Source: Polytrichum commune
Taxonomy: Eukaryota; Streptophyta; Polytrichopsida; Polytrichales; Polytrichaceae
DNA length: 64,000 bases
Assembly: GCA_950295325.1 (NCBI GenBank)
Contig: OX485808.1
Coordinates: forward strand, 38,339,180 to 38,403,179
Direction of reading: 5' to 3'
Shown here: piece after piece, positions 36,214-47,377 of the stretch
Layout: each line of letters opens with the position of its first letter
Position numbering within the stretch: position 1 is the stretch's first letter
Position numbers and translations under genes: made by a program
Notes under the pieces: generated by a model
What the model saw: the letters and a program-made list of their open reading frames with translations, nothing else
Databases searched by the model: none
Told to the model about the DNA's origin: nothing

Positions 36214-39200
36214 TTAACATTGGCAGATTTCTAAAGGAGCTATATCTTTCTCCAGCATGTTGGAGCCAGTAAAAACCATCATGTTCAGCTCAGCTTGGAA
36301 CTGCTGTACCTGCACTCAAACAACCAGCACGCGATTACTACCAGAAGAGGGCAGATGCCAGAGTTTAAGCCTAAAAAAAACCTTAATGGAGATCAGGAGT
36401 ACTAGGGGACAACCAAGAAAAAGCTGTTTGGTGAGGACAAACCTGAAGATCGGGCATGCGAACGAATTGAAACTTGTTTGTCCAGATGCCTTCTGCACCT
36501 TCAGCTGCTGGAAGTGCAAGCCGCTCCACCCGCAAAACCCCAAGTAGTCTCTCAATTGATAATAAAAGTGCTTTGCAGTGCCCCTGCAAAAGAAATTCAA
36601 GACATCAGTCAATACATATGTAACTTGTCACCAATCTTGACAATCAGTCAATGTCACCAATCTTGAGAATCTTCCTCTTGTGTATTGATAGTGTTTGGTG
36701 CACAACAGAAAGGCATTCTTAGTGGCCAGTCCTGCAAATAAGAAAATCCTGAGAAAATCGATGAACGTAATTCACCATGGAATTAAAACAGTCCTCCGAA
36801 GAAACATATGAATTTCTCCACTTCAGAAAAATTGGACACATTTGACTTACTTGGCCTTGGTGGGCGATGCTAGTCGCCAAAAGCGGAAGCTCTGCAAGTT
36901 GCCGCCCAAAGATTCGAATAAGAGCCGTGGAGACCACCTTGTCACTGCATGTGCCAGACCAAAGGAGAGTTAAGAAAAAAAAAAGGTGTGAACTCTAGTG
37001 TCTGTACAAAACAGATACTTTGAATAGTGTAGCGCATTTCAGATTGCATAGTTGTGAACTAATTCATCTAGAAGTATCAAAATTTGACTGAAAAATTAGC
37101 ATACTTGATCTTGATGGATAAGAACTGTGAACTCACTTCTGCTTGAGAACAACACAGTATATTCCTCCAAACTCCTGATCACGTATACTTCGTCTGAAGC
37201 ACAATGCCAAACCCCACATAAGTGCCACGAAAATGTGCAGAGAACCATCACAAAAAGGGAGTAAGACCGTCATTGCGCATACAGTTTCTGCTTCATTACA
37301 GCAGTTTCTCTAAAAGTTGTGGAGATAACTAGTAGGTCAGAAGAGAATGTTGGTGCATGTTCCTGCACTAAGTGAAGACTGGATGAACAAACTACCTGTA
37401 AACCATGAGCGGAATCAGATCCCCTCCAGACATCCCATCCACAATGGGATCAAAACATTCCTGCAGTATGCAATCCACAGGTTCAGTATTTCCAAGAAGA
37501 TGAACCCCACCAATGATGACATCATAAAATCCCTTCCGTGCTGCTTTCCTCATCTAATTTTACATGCACTAAGATTCCATTCAATGAAGAGTAGAGACTA
37601 AGAAATCATAGAAAAAAAGGGAATAAAAATGAAATCACAGTTGGTAAAATATAATCATAGGTGAAGGACCTCCATACCGAGAATATTTGAACTGCCTCTG
37701 CAAGTGTTTTCCCATTAACGGGATCCCCACCCCTGCCATGAAGTAGCTGCCACTCAAAGGCTGGAGTGCATGACTCAACTTCATCCATAGGTTTGCCATG
37801 CCGTTGCTTACTTTCTAGAACTTGACTAATAATGCTATCAGCCAGGGGTTCCGGACCATTGGCCACAAGCAAACTGAGTATGCTGTGGATATGTTTACAA
37901 TCTTGACCGCAGAACCACTCTCCCTCTGGCAGCTCCTGCAACAATCACAAGGTGAATGTCAGTTGAGGTAAAGCCTTGACAGAAATATGACTCTAAACGA
38001 AGCTGAATACTTTTCCACCTTGTTACTAATGCACCTCACTCACTTTAGAGGCTGCCAATATCAAGCACACATTGATTGCCAGACTTGAAAAAGTCAAGGT
38101 CATCAAGGACATTTTTGGTTTTCGCTCTAAATCAGATATGCAAATAAGTTTAGTCCAAAGTGGGCAAAAGTGAAACAACACTTCGAGAAATGTCACTCTT
38201 TCATCAGGTGGAGATAAGCTTTGAATTGAAAGATCCGCAAGGGACATGCTGAGCAGGACAACATATCCCATTTAGTGATGCATAAACATACAAAGTCAAG
38301 CTCAACACCACCAAATAACTCGTGTTGTATAGGAAATAAAAAGTTTAGAGTGAAGTCACCTTGAGATCTTCTAAGCCATGCTTCTTTAAACACCCAACAT
38401 GATATTCCCGCTCGCACTGACAACAAGGAGCACATGAGTATGAGACTTGACTGCATCAAGGTGTGGATGATTGAAACTGAGCACCTCTCGAGAACCACAA
38501 AAGTATGCTGGAGAACAGAAGGCCATCTGTCTACTGCAGCATGTACTTTTTACTACGTTAGAAATAAGATGTTACTCACTTGATCACAAAGCAAAGTTGT
38601 CATTGGACCAAAACCCGACTTTGCGAAGTCTCCAGATCTGCACACAATGGTTCAAATTCAGAAAAACCTATAAGTAATCCCACAAAACACAGGGCTGTTC
38701 AGGACTCTATTCAGAAATAAGGCCTATCAAAAGAAGCATGTAATGTGGACTATCTCATGCTACACTTTCAAAGCTCAAAGTGGAAGAACTCACTTGCAAA
38801 ACACACAACCACCCATTGTTACAGCTTCAGGAACCTGCAACAGGCGAGTGCAACGTCCTGTGATGCGATCCTTAGTCAAAAGAGTCTTTGAAGCTCCTTT
38901 GACTCGTCTTTTGACCAGAGCCCTCCTCCTATCTTTAATGCCACCAAATCGCTGTTGCTGACAGTCGGGGCAAAAGAAGTCACCAGTAGGGATGGTGCTT
39001 GAGCCCAAACAATCTGTGAAGGAACACCTTCCACCAGTTAGCTTAACTGCACCAAATCTATTCCCGGCACACATTTTATCAAACTGCAGCAAATGTGTCC
39101 AGATTCTTAATTACTGAAATGAGTACCTTGATGATATGCAGTGGGGCAACCAGAGCAGAGGAGAATATCTCCACCCTCTCCACATTCATTGCAGTAGTCC

Positions 39201-42200
39201 AAATTCTCAAACTTTGTTGGAACATCGCCTTCTTGCTTTACAATGTGCTGTGCAACTACAAGAGACTGAGCAGCCTCATGAAGAGAACGACCATCTGCTA
39301 GATAGATGCTGCTATAGCTGTTCACAGTAATAAACAGGACAAACAAACTTATTAAACAGCATCAACTGTTGCACCCCTTGAGAGAAGAACAATCACAACA
39401 ATGTATGCTATCTGACACACACCACTAATAAGGGACAGAACTCCCAATTTATTCAATTAGTATGAAAGCACAATTGATTCATGCCATGATTCTTTTTGCA
39501 ATGGAAAACTTACGGATTCCTCCGAGAACCCCATCCAGCATGTTGCTCAAACAAAGAGCAGCTAATCTGTAATAGCATACAATCAGCATTATTAATAATC
39601 CATCGACTCTCATAACACCCATTAACAACATTTCTACAGAAAGCATAGCTGATAGCCAGGAAGTATTGTGGTAGAAGTGGCTCACTACATGATCCAATGG
39701 AACAGGCAAAGCTAAACTCCATCTAATATTCTAAGGGACCCGTGTGATTTCAAAATCACATACCACTTGTTGACAGCAACTGCAACAGATGCCAGCCCCT
39801 TTCTTTACTCCTGCCAGAAATTTCTGCAGATGACAACTGAAAACTCAGTTTGTGTGCCAGGAACTTAAACATCAGCTTGCTAGGAGTAAATTGTGTATCC
39901 AACTACTTTTAAATTGGAGGGTCTAATCAGTACGAAGAGGTACAGAGCTCCCGTTTAATTGCAGTTAGTATTTTTATAATTAACTTTATGCCAGGAGAGA
40001 TTACTTAATTATGTTGTCCTTCAACACTCAGATTGTTCAGGTTTCTTCAAGAGACAAATGCATTTTCCAAAAATGGAATCTCAATGTAATAAAGGTGCAG
40101 ACTGCTTCAATTTTATACCACTCATACAGAACGTTAAGAATGAGAAGTGACAGACCTGACCCTTCACATAGTAACCAAGTTCACAATCATCCGACAAACC
40201 CCCAGGTAAAAAAAGAGCTTTGTGTAAATTTGCTCCACTCGTTTCTCTGCTAAGAGGTACAGAAATGGGTGGTTCCTTCTCCCTTGTGCTCCCTTCTCTA
40301 CAACAACCAAAAGAAGTGAAGGAGTGTGCATCAATGAACTGTAGCTCTAGCCACCCATGCAGTAGACCTTTGCAAAATTGACTATTAATGAATGGTATAC
40401 ACCCTATGTCCAGATATGGTTACCAATATATGTCTATCTACTGTCCTGCAAACATAAGCAGCCTCACAATACAAATTAGCTCCATCAAAAGCTCCATCAA
40501 GGTGTTATTTCTAAAACCAAAATAGTGTGCTCAAACACAATGTAATCATAGCAAGGAAGATCTCATTCAAGACAAACCCAAAAGAGAAAATAAAATACAG
40601 AAGAATAAAGGAAAAGTACCATTCCTAAAAACCCATAATCATGATTAGATCCAAGTACTATGCTCGATTGAGTCATACCTTACTAGAGTAGCCCTTCCTT
40701 CAGTTCCCCTGGATTTTGAATCAGAAGACAGCCTTGCTTTTGTATCTACACCAGACCTTCCTTCAGTTCCCCTCGACTTTGTGTCTAGAGATACTCTCGA
40801 CTTCGTATCAAGTGAAAATCTTGGTTTTGTGTCTATAGAAAGCCTTGGCTTTGAATCGAGAGATGCCCTTGATTTTGTGTCAAGAGACGCCCTTAACTTC
40901 AAATCAATGGATTTTGGCTTCTTGTTAACCTTTTCAGTATCATCAATCCGAATTTCACCAATGGCATCCTTGAGCACTTCCAAAATATTCAGCTTCAGCT
41001 TGGTTGCATTCCAACCAACCTCCAAGATGTCTTTTAGGCACTTGCCATTTTCTAAAAAGATAAAATCACTTGGGTGTCTTGCTGAGCTGCCAGCATGCTT
41101 CTCAAACGCAGACACATTCACAGTCTTCAACCAAACACACAAAGCATTAACCATGGATAAAAGAAATAAAACCAGCTAGAAACATATTGATGCAATGGAT
41201 TGTGTCCTCCTGATACTAGTCCTGGCAGACCACAATTTGTATGAGAACAAATTCTAGATTTATTCACTCACCTGCAAACCCTTGCATGCACGACAGTCAC
41301 AAAGGATGCCTCCATCTTGTATGATGCCTGTCAACATGACCTGCAATAAGTGAAGACCCTATTTTAATCTCTGGCATACAGACATAGACGACTTGCACAT
41401 CACTCAACAAAGTCTGGTGGATGGTTGCAACACCTTGGATTAAATGCTAGCATTATGAACAAGCACTTTGTGTAATAGATGCAGTCTCCCTCAAGGACAA
41501 GGCTGGAATGTATCATGCATATCACTGTGCTTCTTGAACTGCATCAAAGTGATATACAAAACTTCCAAACAATTTATCGTTGCATTAATACTCTTAACCT
41601 ATTGGAATGAGGAAACATGTTCCAAATTAAAAAGCTTGATTTATGTTCACTCAAAAAGGAAAACCAGTAAGTAACTGGACGGTCAGGAACTTACTAAACC
41701 ACCTCGACCAAGATAGCGTACATGGTGCCCCTCAAGCAATCCCGATGAAAGCAAATGCTTAGCTGATCCTGGAGCTTCCTTCAAGGGGGTATCCGTTGGA
41801 CCTTTTAATTTTAGTCGCAGCTGTATCAAGTGAAAAGAAAGCATATTATTATCAAGCTCCTATGTCTACTTTATAAGTTACAAATGACAATCATTCATCT
41901 TTAATTAATATACCATGCAGGAGAAATTGAGTGAACGGAAATAATATTCATGTCACATTTGCAAAGAGCTAGCATAACTGAATGAAAGGTAATACTAACC
42001 TTTAAGCCTGATGACTGCGACTGAGCAGATGTTGCAGCAGATGGAGTAGCAACCTCAGATTCCTGCCTATCCAAGCTGTCCTGCACATTGTCACTGCCCG
42101 ACTCTAGGGGACATTCATGGTCCTTATTAGGTTCCCCACCATTGTTGCAAGGATAAACTACTTCCCAACTCTCTGAACCCTGTTTTGAAGACTGTCTCTC

Positions 42201-44546
42201 CTGGTTAAGATGCAAATCATCTGAGACTTTGCCATTGCTGAGCTCCTCAGTATCAGGTGATCCAGAATGCAGACCAGCTGGCCCTTCTGGAGGTTCAGGC
42301 AGCTCATCTCCTATTTCAAACATCAACTCTGCCGGGTGCTCATCGCCAGAAAGCCCATTCAGATTGACATCCTTGTCAACCCGGTGTTCATCCAAACCAA
42401 AGTCGTCCTCTAAGAGAAGACTGTGAATGCCATTATCAACACCTTCTGCCTTCTCAGAGACAAGACTCTGTGTAGAGTCCTTGGGAAGGACATCTTCAAT
42501 AGGGTTAGCAACATCTGCTTTTTCCACAACAACCTCATCCACCTCACTTATTCCACTTTCATTATCAGCACCATCATCCATAGCATCACTTTGGGAAACA
42601 CCCTCAGTGTTGGCTGGCTGTCCATTGCTTCCAAGGACTTTGGGATCTCCAGAGACCTATGCAATCACAAACTACTTTGTGAGCCAAAACAATTGCAAGA
42701 TACCCATGTTCGAGCCTTAAGATACACACATTCAGAGACAATTTAGATGGAAGTCGAAGTGGAGAAACTCAACCAAAGAAATAAATAAAAAACAACAAAA
42801 AAACTATGTAAGTAAATGATTGACAAGTATGGAAAGTACAAATAATCAGTCAGAATGAGCTAAGGATGCACTGGCCACATTCTTTGACACTGCACTTACA
42901 TGGCTTAGAGTGGTTGCATGGACATCCCTTGAATGATCATGTTCATTCTCTCCCACAGGGACCTCCGTGTTGCTTGACCTCAGAAAGCTCTCAAGAGCCA
43001 TAGACTGGTCTCCTACAGAGGGTCTTTCACACCCCTGAATTAATGGAAGGGTATCAGAATGGATTTTTGGAGAGTCTGGCAATGTCGCACTCAACACTGC
43101 TGAAGCATGCACATGGGTGTAGATATTCGAGCCACCAGATTCGGTTGCAGAGAGCTCTTTGACAGAAACAGAACTGAATGAGAGAGGAGCTTCCAGGACT
43201 TTTGGAGGGGCGGATTCACTGTCTGCATCAGGTAAATCCTCTGCAACATCACAGATCTCCTCTACTCTCTCATTGCCTGCCACATGCAATGCTGGACAGG
43301 GTGTTTCAGTTTTGGAAACTCTGCCTGCATTGTTTTTGTTAACCAAAATAGCTGGACTGTCCTCTTCTGTCCTAGTAGAGAAGACCTGCCCTTCCCTTTC
43401 ACAGTGCACATTGCTACTATTTGAAAAACCACTTAAGGTCACTACTTCTGTTTGTGTCCTGGCAAAATCTGTGCCAACAGAATGGCTTGAGTGATTGATT
43501 GTCTCCTTGGCATCCATCTCTAAGCATTCCACGTTGCAGTCAGCTGACTTCAAGATTTCCAACCTGTCAGCCTTATGGGACCCCTCAAGGGGCACTTGAA
43601 TGCTTTCCTCTATACAAGTCCTCACATTAGTAGTACAAGAAAGAATTGTACCAGAGATCTGATTCAAATCCGAGGGATATGGCTCCTCGTCTACCTCCCT
43701 GTCCCACAAAACCAAGATAAAATATCAACAAAAAAAAACTTGCCGCTGCAACCGCACAAACACAGCTACACTGATCATTGGTCGTTGGGTAGTGGGTTGC
43801 CAGGAATTTAATAAAACTGCTACAATACTCAATGAGAGTTAGTGACAGGTTTCTCGACCCTACAAGATTAAGTATAAACGAAAAGTTAACTGATAGCATA
43901 CATTGTCCTATTCTAGCAACTCAGCAATGCACCTCAAACACCACCACTGCTATAGTGTTGAGTAGGATGAATACAGCAAGTCATACTCTAAAGCGGTAGG
44001 TCTCCTCTCTGGTATGTCAAGGTAGCATGATAAAAATTCCTCTACATGTTAATGAGGTTAGCCTCTTCACAGATAGAGGGATATATCTACTATATATCTA
44101 CAAGAAGGAGAATAATCAACATACCTGTCTCCTGTGACAAGGGTTGGAGTGTCAATAATCATTGCCTCTGTTGTATTTGCTGAAGATAAATTGTCTGATG
44201 AAGAATCCAGGTTTGCATTCAAAGCATCTGGACTCGGTCCTGAATTCAGCTTCTTCAAGGGGCTCTGTGGGCCATTCTCAACACCTTCAAATGTTTTCCG
44301 CTTCATATTGACTTTCATATTCTCTTCATTGTCCAGAATGATAGGTGCCCCAATGCTCTCAGCACAGGATGAATTTAGAATGGACTCCAAAGCCATATTC
44401 TCCAACTCAGAAGTGATTCCAATTCCTGACAAATTAAATTTCACACCTTCCTCTACAGCATTGGGCTCATTGCTGGTTAGAACCTCCATTGGAGAAAATA
44501 TACTACTCCAGCCAGCAGGCGTGGGATCAGGATCAATCTCATCCAT
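36214..44546 (-). CDS. IDM1-like PHD-finger / GNAT-fold nuclear protein, 19 coding exons, 1336 aa
   Basis: Probably a chromatin-associated acetyltransferase-like regulator, by homology to the plant IDM1/ROS4 family. It most resembles the At2g36720-type subgroup. Exons, 5' to 3': 44125-44546, 42900-43698, 42000-42656, 41695-41820, 41272-41340, 40679-41124, 40156-40297, 39764-39823, 39514-39566, 39127-39317, 38794-39013, 38580-38637, 38360-38416, 37678-37935, 37396-37460, 37137-37193, 36851-36944, 36443-36583, 36214-36309. All junctions keep frame. Residues 1-626 are acidic and low in structure. TDBD-like domain 1 (GIIQDGGILCDC...FEKHAG) is at ~673-725 and domain 2 (GAGICCSCC...FEQHAGWGSRR) at ~896-945. 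PHD1 (C967, C970, C979, C982, H987, C990, C1003, C1006) and an extended PHD2 (C1058 to C1113) follow. The GNAT fold (ECFDPIVD, FGGIYCVVL, ATSIAHQGQG) covers ~1187-1320. The ATG at 44,546 follows an in-frame TAA. Upstream UTR exons were not resolved. Confidence 0.93.
40693..40893 (-). repeat. In-frame coding minisatellite (24-bp, 8-aa units)
   Basis: Inside exon 6 of the PHD/GNAT gene, residues ~769-835 are units of the form R-x-S-L-D-T-K-S: RASLDTKS, RASLDSKP, RLSIDTKP, RFSLDTKS, RVSLDTKS. Degenerate units RGTEGRSG, VDTKA, RLSSDSKS and RGTEGRAT follow. The tract joins the two TDBD-like domains. It is basic and Ser/Thr-rich, so it is probably a flexible, phosphorylatable linker. The unit length is a multiple of three, so copy-number change would not shift the frame. 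Confidence 0.9.
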
Positions 44547-45273
44547 GTGGCTTCTCGCTAAGCCTCTACCTATCCATTGTTCTTAACGTTGAAAAATTGC
44601 GCATCCACAAAATAAATCAAAAGACCTGCCAATATACACACAGCACGTGTGAGGGGAACAACATGAGCTTTCAAATAAATCAGACCAGCACTGATCGCAT
44701 TTAATTAGAACTGGACTTGCTCAGCAGCTGACAACCCTTGCAGCAACCAGAATGGATAAATCCAATATGTGGTTTTTGCAATGACTCCTTACATAACCAG
44801 ATTAACATCATGTTTTGCTAGACAATCAAAACCTCAACAATTAATGTTGTAGCTCTCATCAAATGAACAATTCTTTGGTCAGAAGAAAACGAATCTAATG
44901 CTGAATGCTTCACAGAAATAATAAATTAACATCTACAGGCGCCAAGGAACCTCCCACAGTTTTGGGCAAATGGCACTTGTAAAGATATATGCTGCCCTAA
45001 CTCAGGTCAATTCACTCCACAACTCTCATCTCGGTTTCCAACATTCTTCTTATTCAGTAGAATACATTACAAATTTTCTGGTCGCCACATGCATCCAAGA
45101 ATATCAATATGTGGAGCTCGCCAGCCTGCTTAAAACGAAAACCTCAATTGATTGCCTAACGCTCAAATTAGCCATTGTTTAGAAAGGCTTCTATATGTAT
45201 CGCAGCCCAGAATCACTTTGCTAAACTCTTTCTTCCCATATTCTACGACCAAGTGCCCGCCACATGAAAGTTG

Positions 45274-45319
45274 AAAAGGCCTCATCCTAGAAGCTCAAAA
45301 GGCCTCATCCTAGAAGCTC
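45274..45319 (+). repeat. Perfect 23-bp tandem duplication
   Basis: The unit AAAAGGCCTCATCCTAG plus AAGCTC is present twice without a mismatch, indicating a recent slippage event. Confidence 0.95.
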
Positions 45320-45475
45320 AAGTAACCTCTGAACCTCAATTGCGAACATTTCATCTTTTCAACCAATGTGACACATGAGAAAAGTGAATGGAAACAAAGA
45401 AACGAAACAGGAGACGGCTTCAAAAAGTAGATAAGTCACTCAGATGATAAACACCAGAGCCTGAATGATGACAGA

Positions 45476-45503
45476 CGGCAAGCGGCAAGCGGCAAGCGGC
45501 AAG
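45476..45503 (+). repeat. (CGGCAAG)4 minisatellite
   Basis: Four perfect 7-bp units lie upstream of the PHD/GNAT gene. Small and probably polymorphic. Confidence 0.95.
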
Positions 45504-45579
45504 CACCTCGAGACGCTTGCTAGTGAGTCCGAGGGGAACCTTGATTGCGTAGGAAGATCTACACCCAAAACAGTATCTT

Positions 45580-46030
45580 AACCCCTAGACGCTTCTAGCA
45601 TGCTCATACTTATTGTATGATTTTCTCTTTATACTTGACATCTTCATTGAGCTCTTTCCAAGTTGCTTTGTGCCCAAGTATGGAGAAATCTAACCTTGGA
45701 AGACAACAAGCTATCACCATCTAATAAAAAGTCACATCACAATCCATATTCACGTTGTACAACTTCAAAATACCTTATGTATGAGGCCCAAATACGGTTC
45801 AAAAGGCATCCAGGGATGAACCCCTAAACGCTTTTAGCGTGTTCATATGTATTCTCTCTTTATATACTGGATGATTTGAAATCTCCGTCAAGTCTTTCAA
45901 CGTTACTTTGTGTGGGTGTCTTGAATAAAGACCTTCCAAGACAACAAGCTACGACTATATACCAAAAAGTCACATCACAATCTATATACACTTTGTACAA
46001 TTCAATATGCCGTATGCATGAGAGGCCCGA
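45580..46030 (+). repeat. Diverged tandem duplication, offset 239 bp
   Basis: ACCCCTAGACGCTT (45,581) and ACCCCTAAACGCTT (45,820) start two copies. Both continue through AAAAAGTCACATCACAATC and TTGTACAA blocks to a GAGGCCC block. Many substitutions show that the duplication is old. Confidence 0.8.
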
Positions 46031-47249
46031 AATGCAAAAGCGTTTAATGGTTAAACACTCTCTAATATGGGGACACCCTACGCCTATGCCCACGGACAAC
46101 GAAGAATTTCCAAGCGGTTCCCATGCATTTGATACCCAATGCTAGAGTGCAGGATGAACTCGAGGCTAAAACCCTGAGTTGGAGGACCCTAATAAAACTA
46201 TCCTTTGCATGGCCCACTCATTAGTGCGCATAAGAAGTTCGTGCGTGGTGATGGCTGTAACTTACGAGGGCAGTCGCTGATAAAAGACAAGCAGCATCGC
46301 AAGACTGTGAGCGAGCGCTCTCAAATCCCCAAACAGAGAGGGACTTGCAGAATAAGCATTCACAATAATGTCGTGCTGCAACTCCGTCGCGAGTGCAAGG
46401 GGAAGGAGAGGATTACAATAACTCTGCAGCCACCAGCTGCCAATGCCCTGAAGAACTGGAAAACCTCGCTAGCAGATCATAACCTAGATGAATTCGTGAT
46501 TTCAAAAGATCGGATTCGAGGTCGACCAGACAATGCTGCAGCTACAACTAGTATTCTTGTAGTCACTTCGTGACTAAGAAGTCAAAGGGATCCAGATAAT
46601 TGAATTCAATAGCCACCTACAACCGAAAGAAACTTTTCCAGAGGCGATGAATGGGGTCTAATAACGTACAGCGCTACAAGAAGGAATAAACCACTTCTCA
46701 TAAAATAAAATAAAATAAAAACTGAAGCTGCTGCTGGGATGATGAGATGCAGAACTAGAGCCACGTGTTCCACATTGTATCTGGACCAGACCAACTGGGG
46801 TCCTCCTCACTACAGAGCCATCCCTAGAAATGAAACCAGAACCAAAATCCTAATCACAAGTTCACAAAAAGTTCGAGGTTTAACAAACACTGGACGCGAC
46901 AACAGCAGGATCCATAAACAACCAAAGTCCACCGGTCGCTGTAGTCTCGAGACATGCAAAAGCTCACGGACAGAAAACCTAAGCAATCTCACGAGAATCA
47001 GAGCGGATAGGGAAAAGTAGACGAAGATTCAGACAACGAGAAAGAAGAAAGAAAAAAAAAAGCAATAACCACACTTCCAGGCACTTCATTTCCTACCAGC
47101 CATGACAGCAGAGAGCTCGACCTCCGCATCCAGAGCAGCCCAAAACCACGTCTCAGACGCGTCAATCACAGAGTGCTCGCCAGCAAGGGTTTCCCGAAAG
47201 CGTCAAAAAAACCTAGCGGGAAAAAAAATCACGGCGGATGTGATTTCAC

Positions 47250-47377
47250 ATACCAAACGGATCGCCGGAGTATACAGGCCGTGGAGCGATGAGTGTCAGG
47301 AGGAGTAGCGATGTGAGGAGTGGTGCTGTAGAATTCGCAGGTCCGGCAGGAGGGGTTAGGCTCCGGCAACCCGCCAT
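47250..47377 (-). CDS. Possible first exon with signal-peptide-like N-terminus
   Basis: From the ATG at 47,377 the - strand encodes MAGCRSL..., then a hydrophobic run APLLTSLLLLTLIAP and VYSGDPF. It ends at a good donor, TTTG|GTATGTGA. This could be the start of a secreted-protein gene or an upstream exon (UTR or uORF) of the PHD/GNAT gene. I found no convincing second exon for a separate gene. The + strand also has an ATG-started frame (47,102-47,308, 68 codons) over part of this GC-rich area, so the assignment is weak. Confidence 0.3.

Larger units (their letters stand above)
44547..47245. other. Upstream region of the PHD/GNAT gene
   Basis: Probably promoter and 5' UTR or a 5' UTR intron of the gene starting at 44,546, but no transcription start is identifiable. 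It contains short tandem repeats (see separate entries). Longer open frames at 46,205-46,573 and 46,739-47,020 show no recognisable domain. Confidence 0.4.

Noticed and set aside
42229-43494. Long + strand frames opposite the PHD/GNAT exons
   Set aside because: They are mirror frames of the acidic, Ser-rich coding exons on the - strand.
45476-45503. CRISPR-like or regulatory array
   Set aside because: It is a simple perfect 7-bp tandem repeat without spacers, in plant nuclear DNA.
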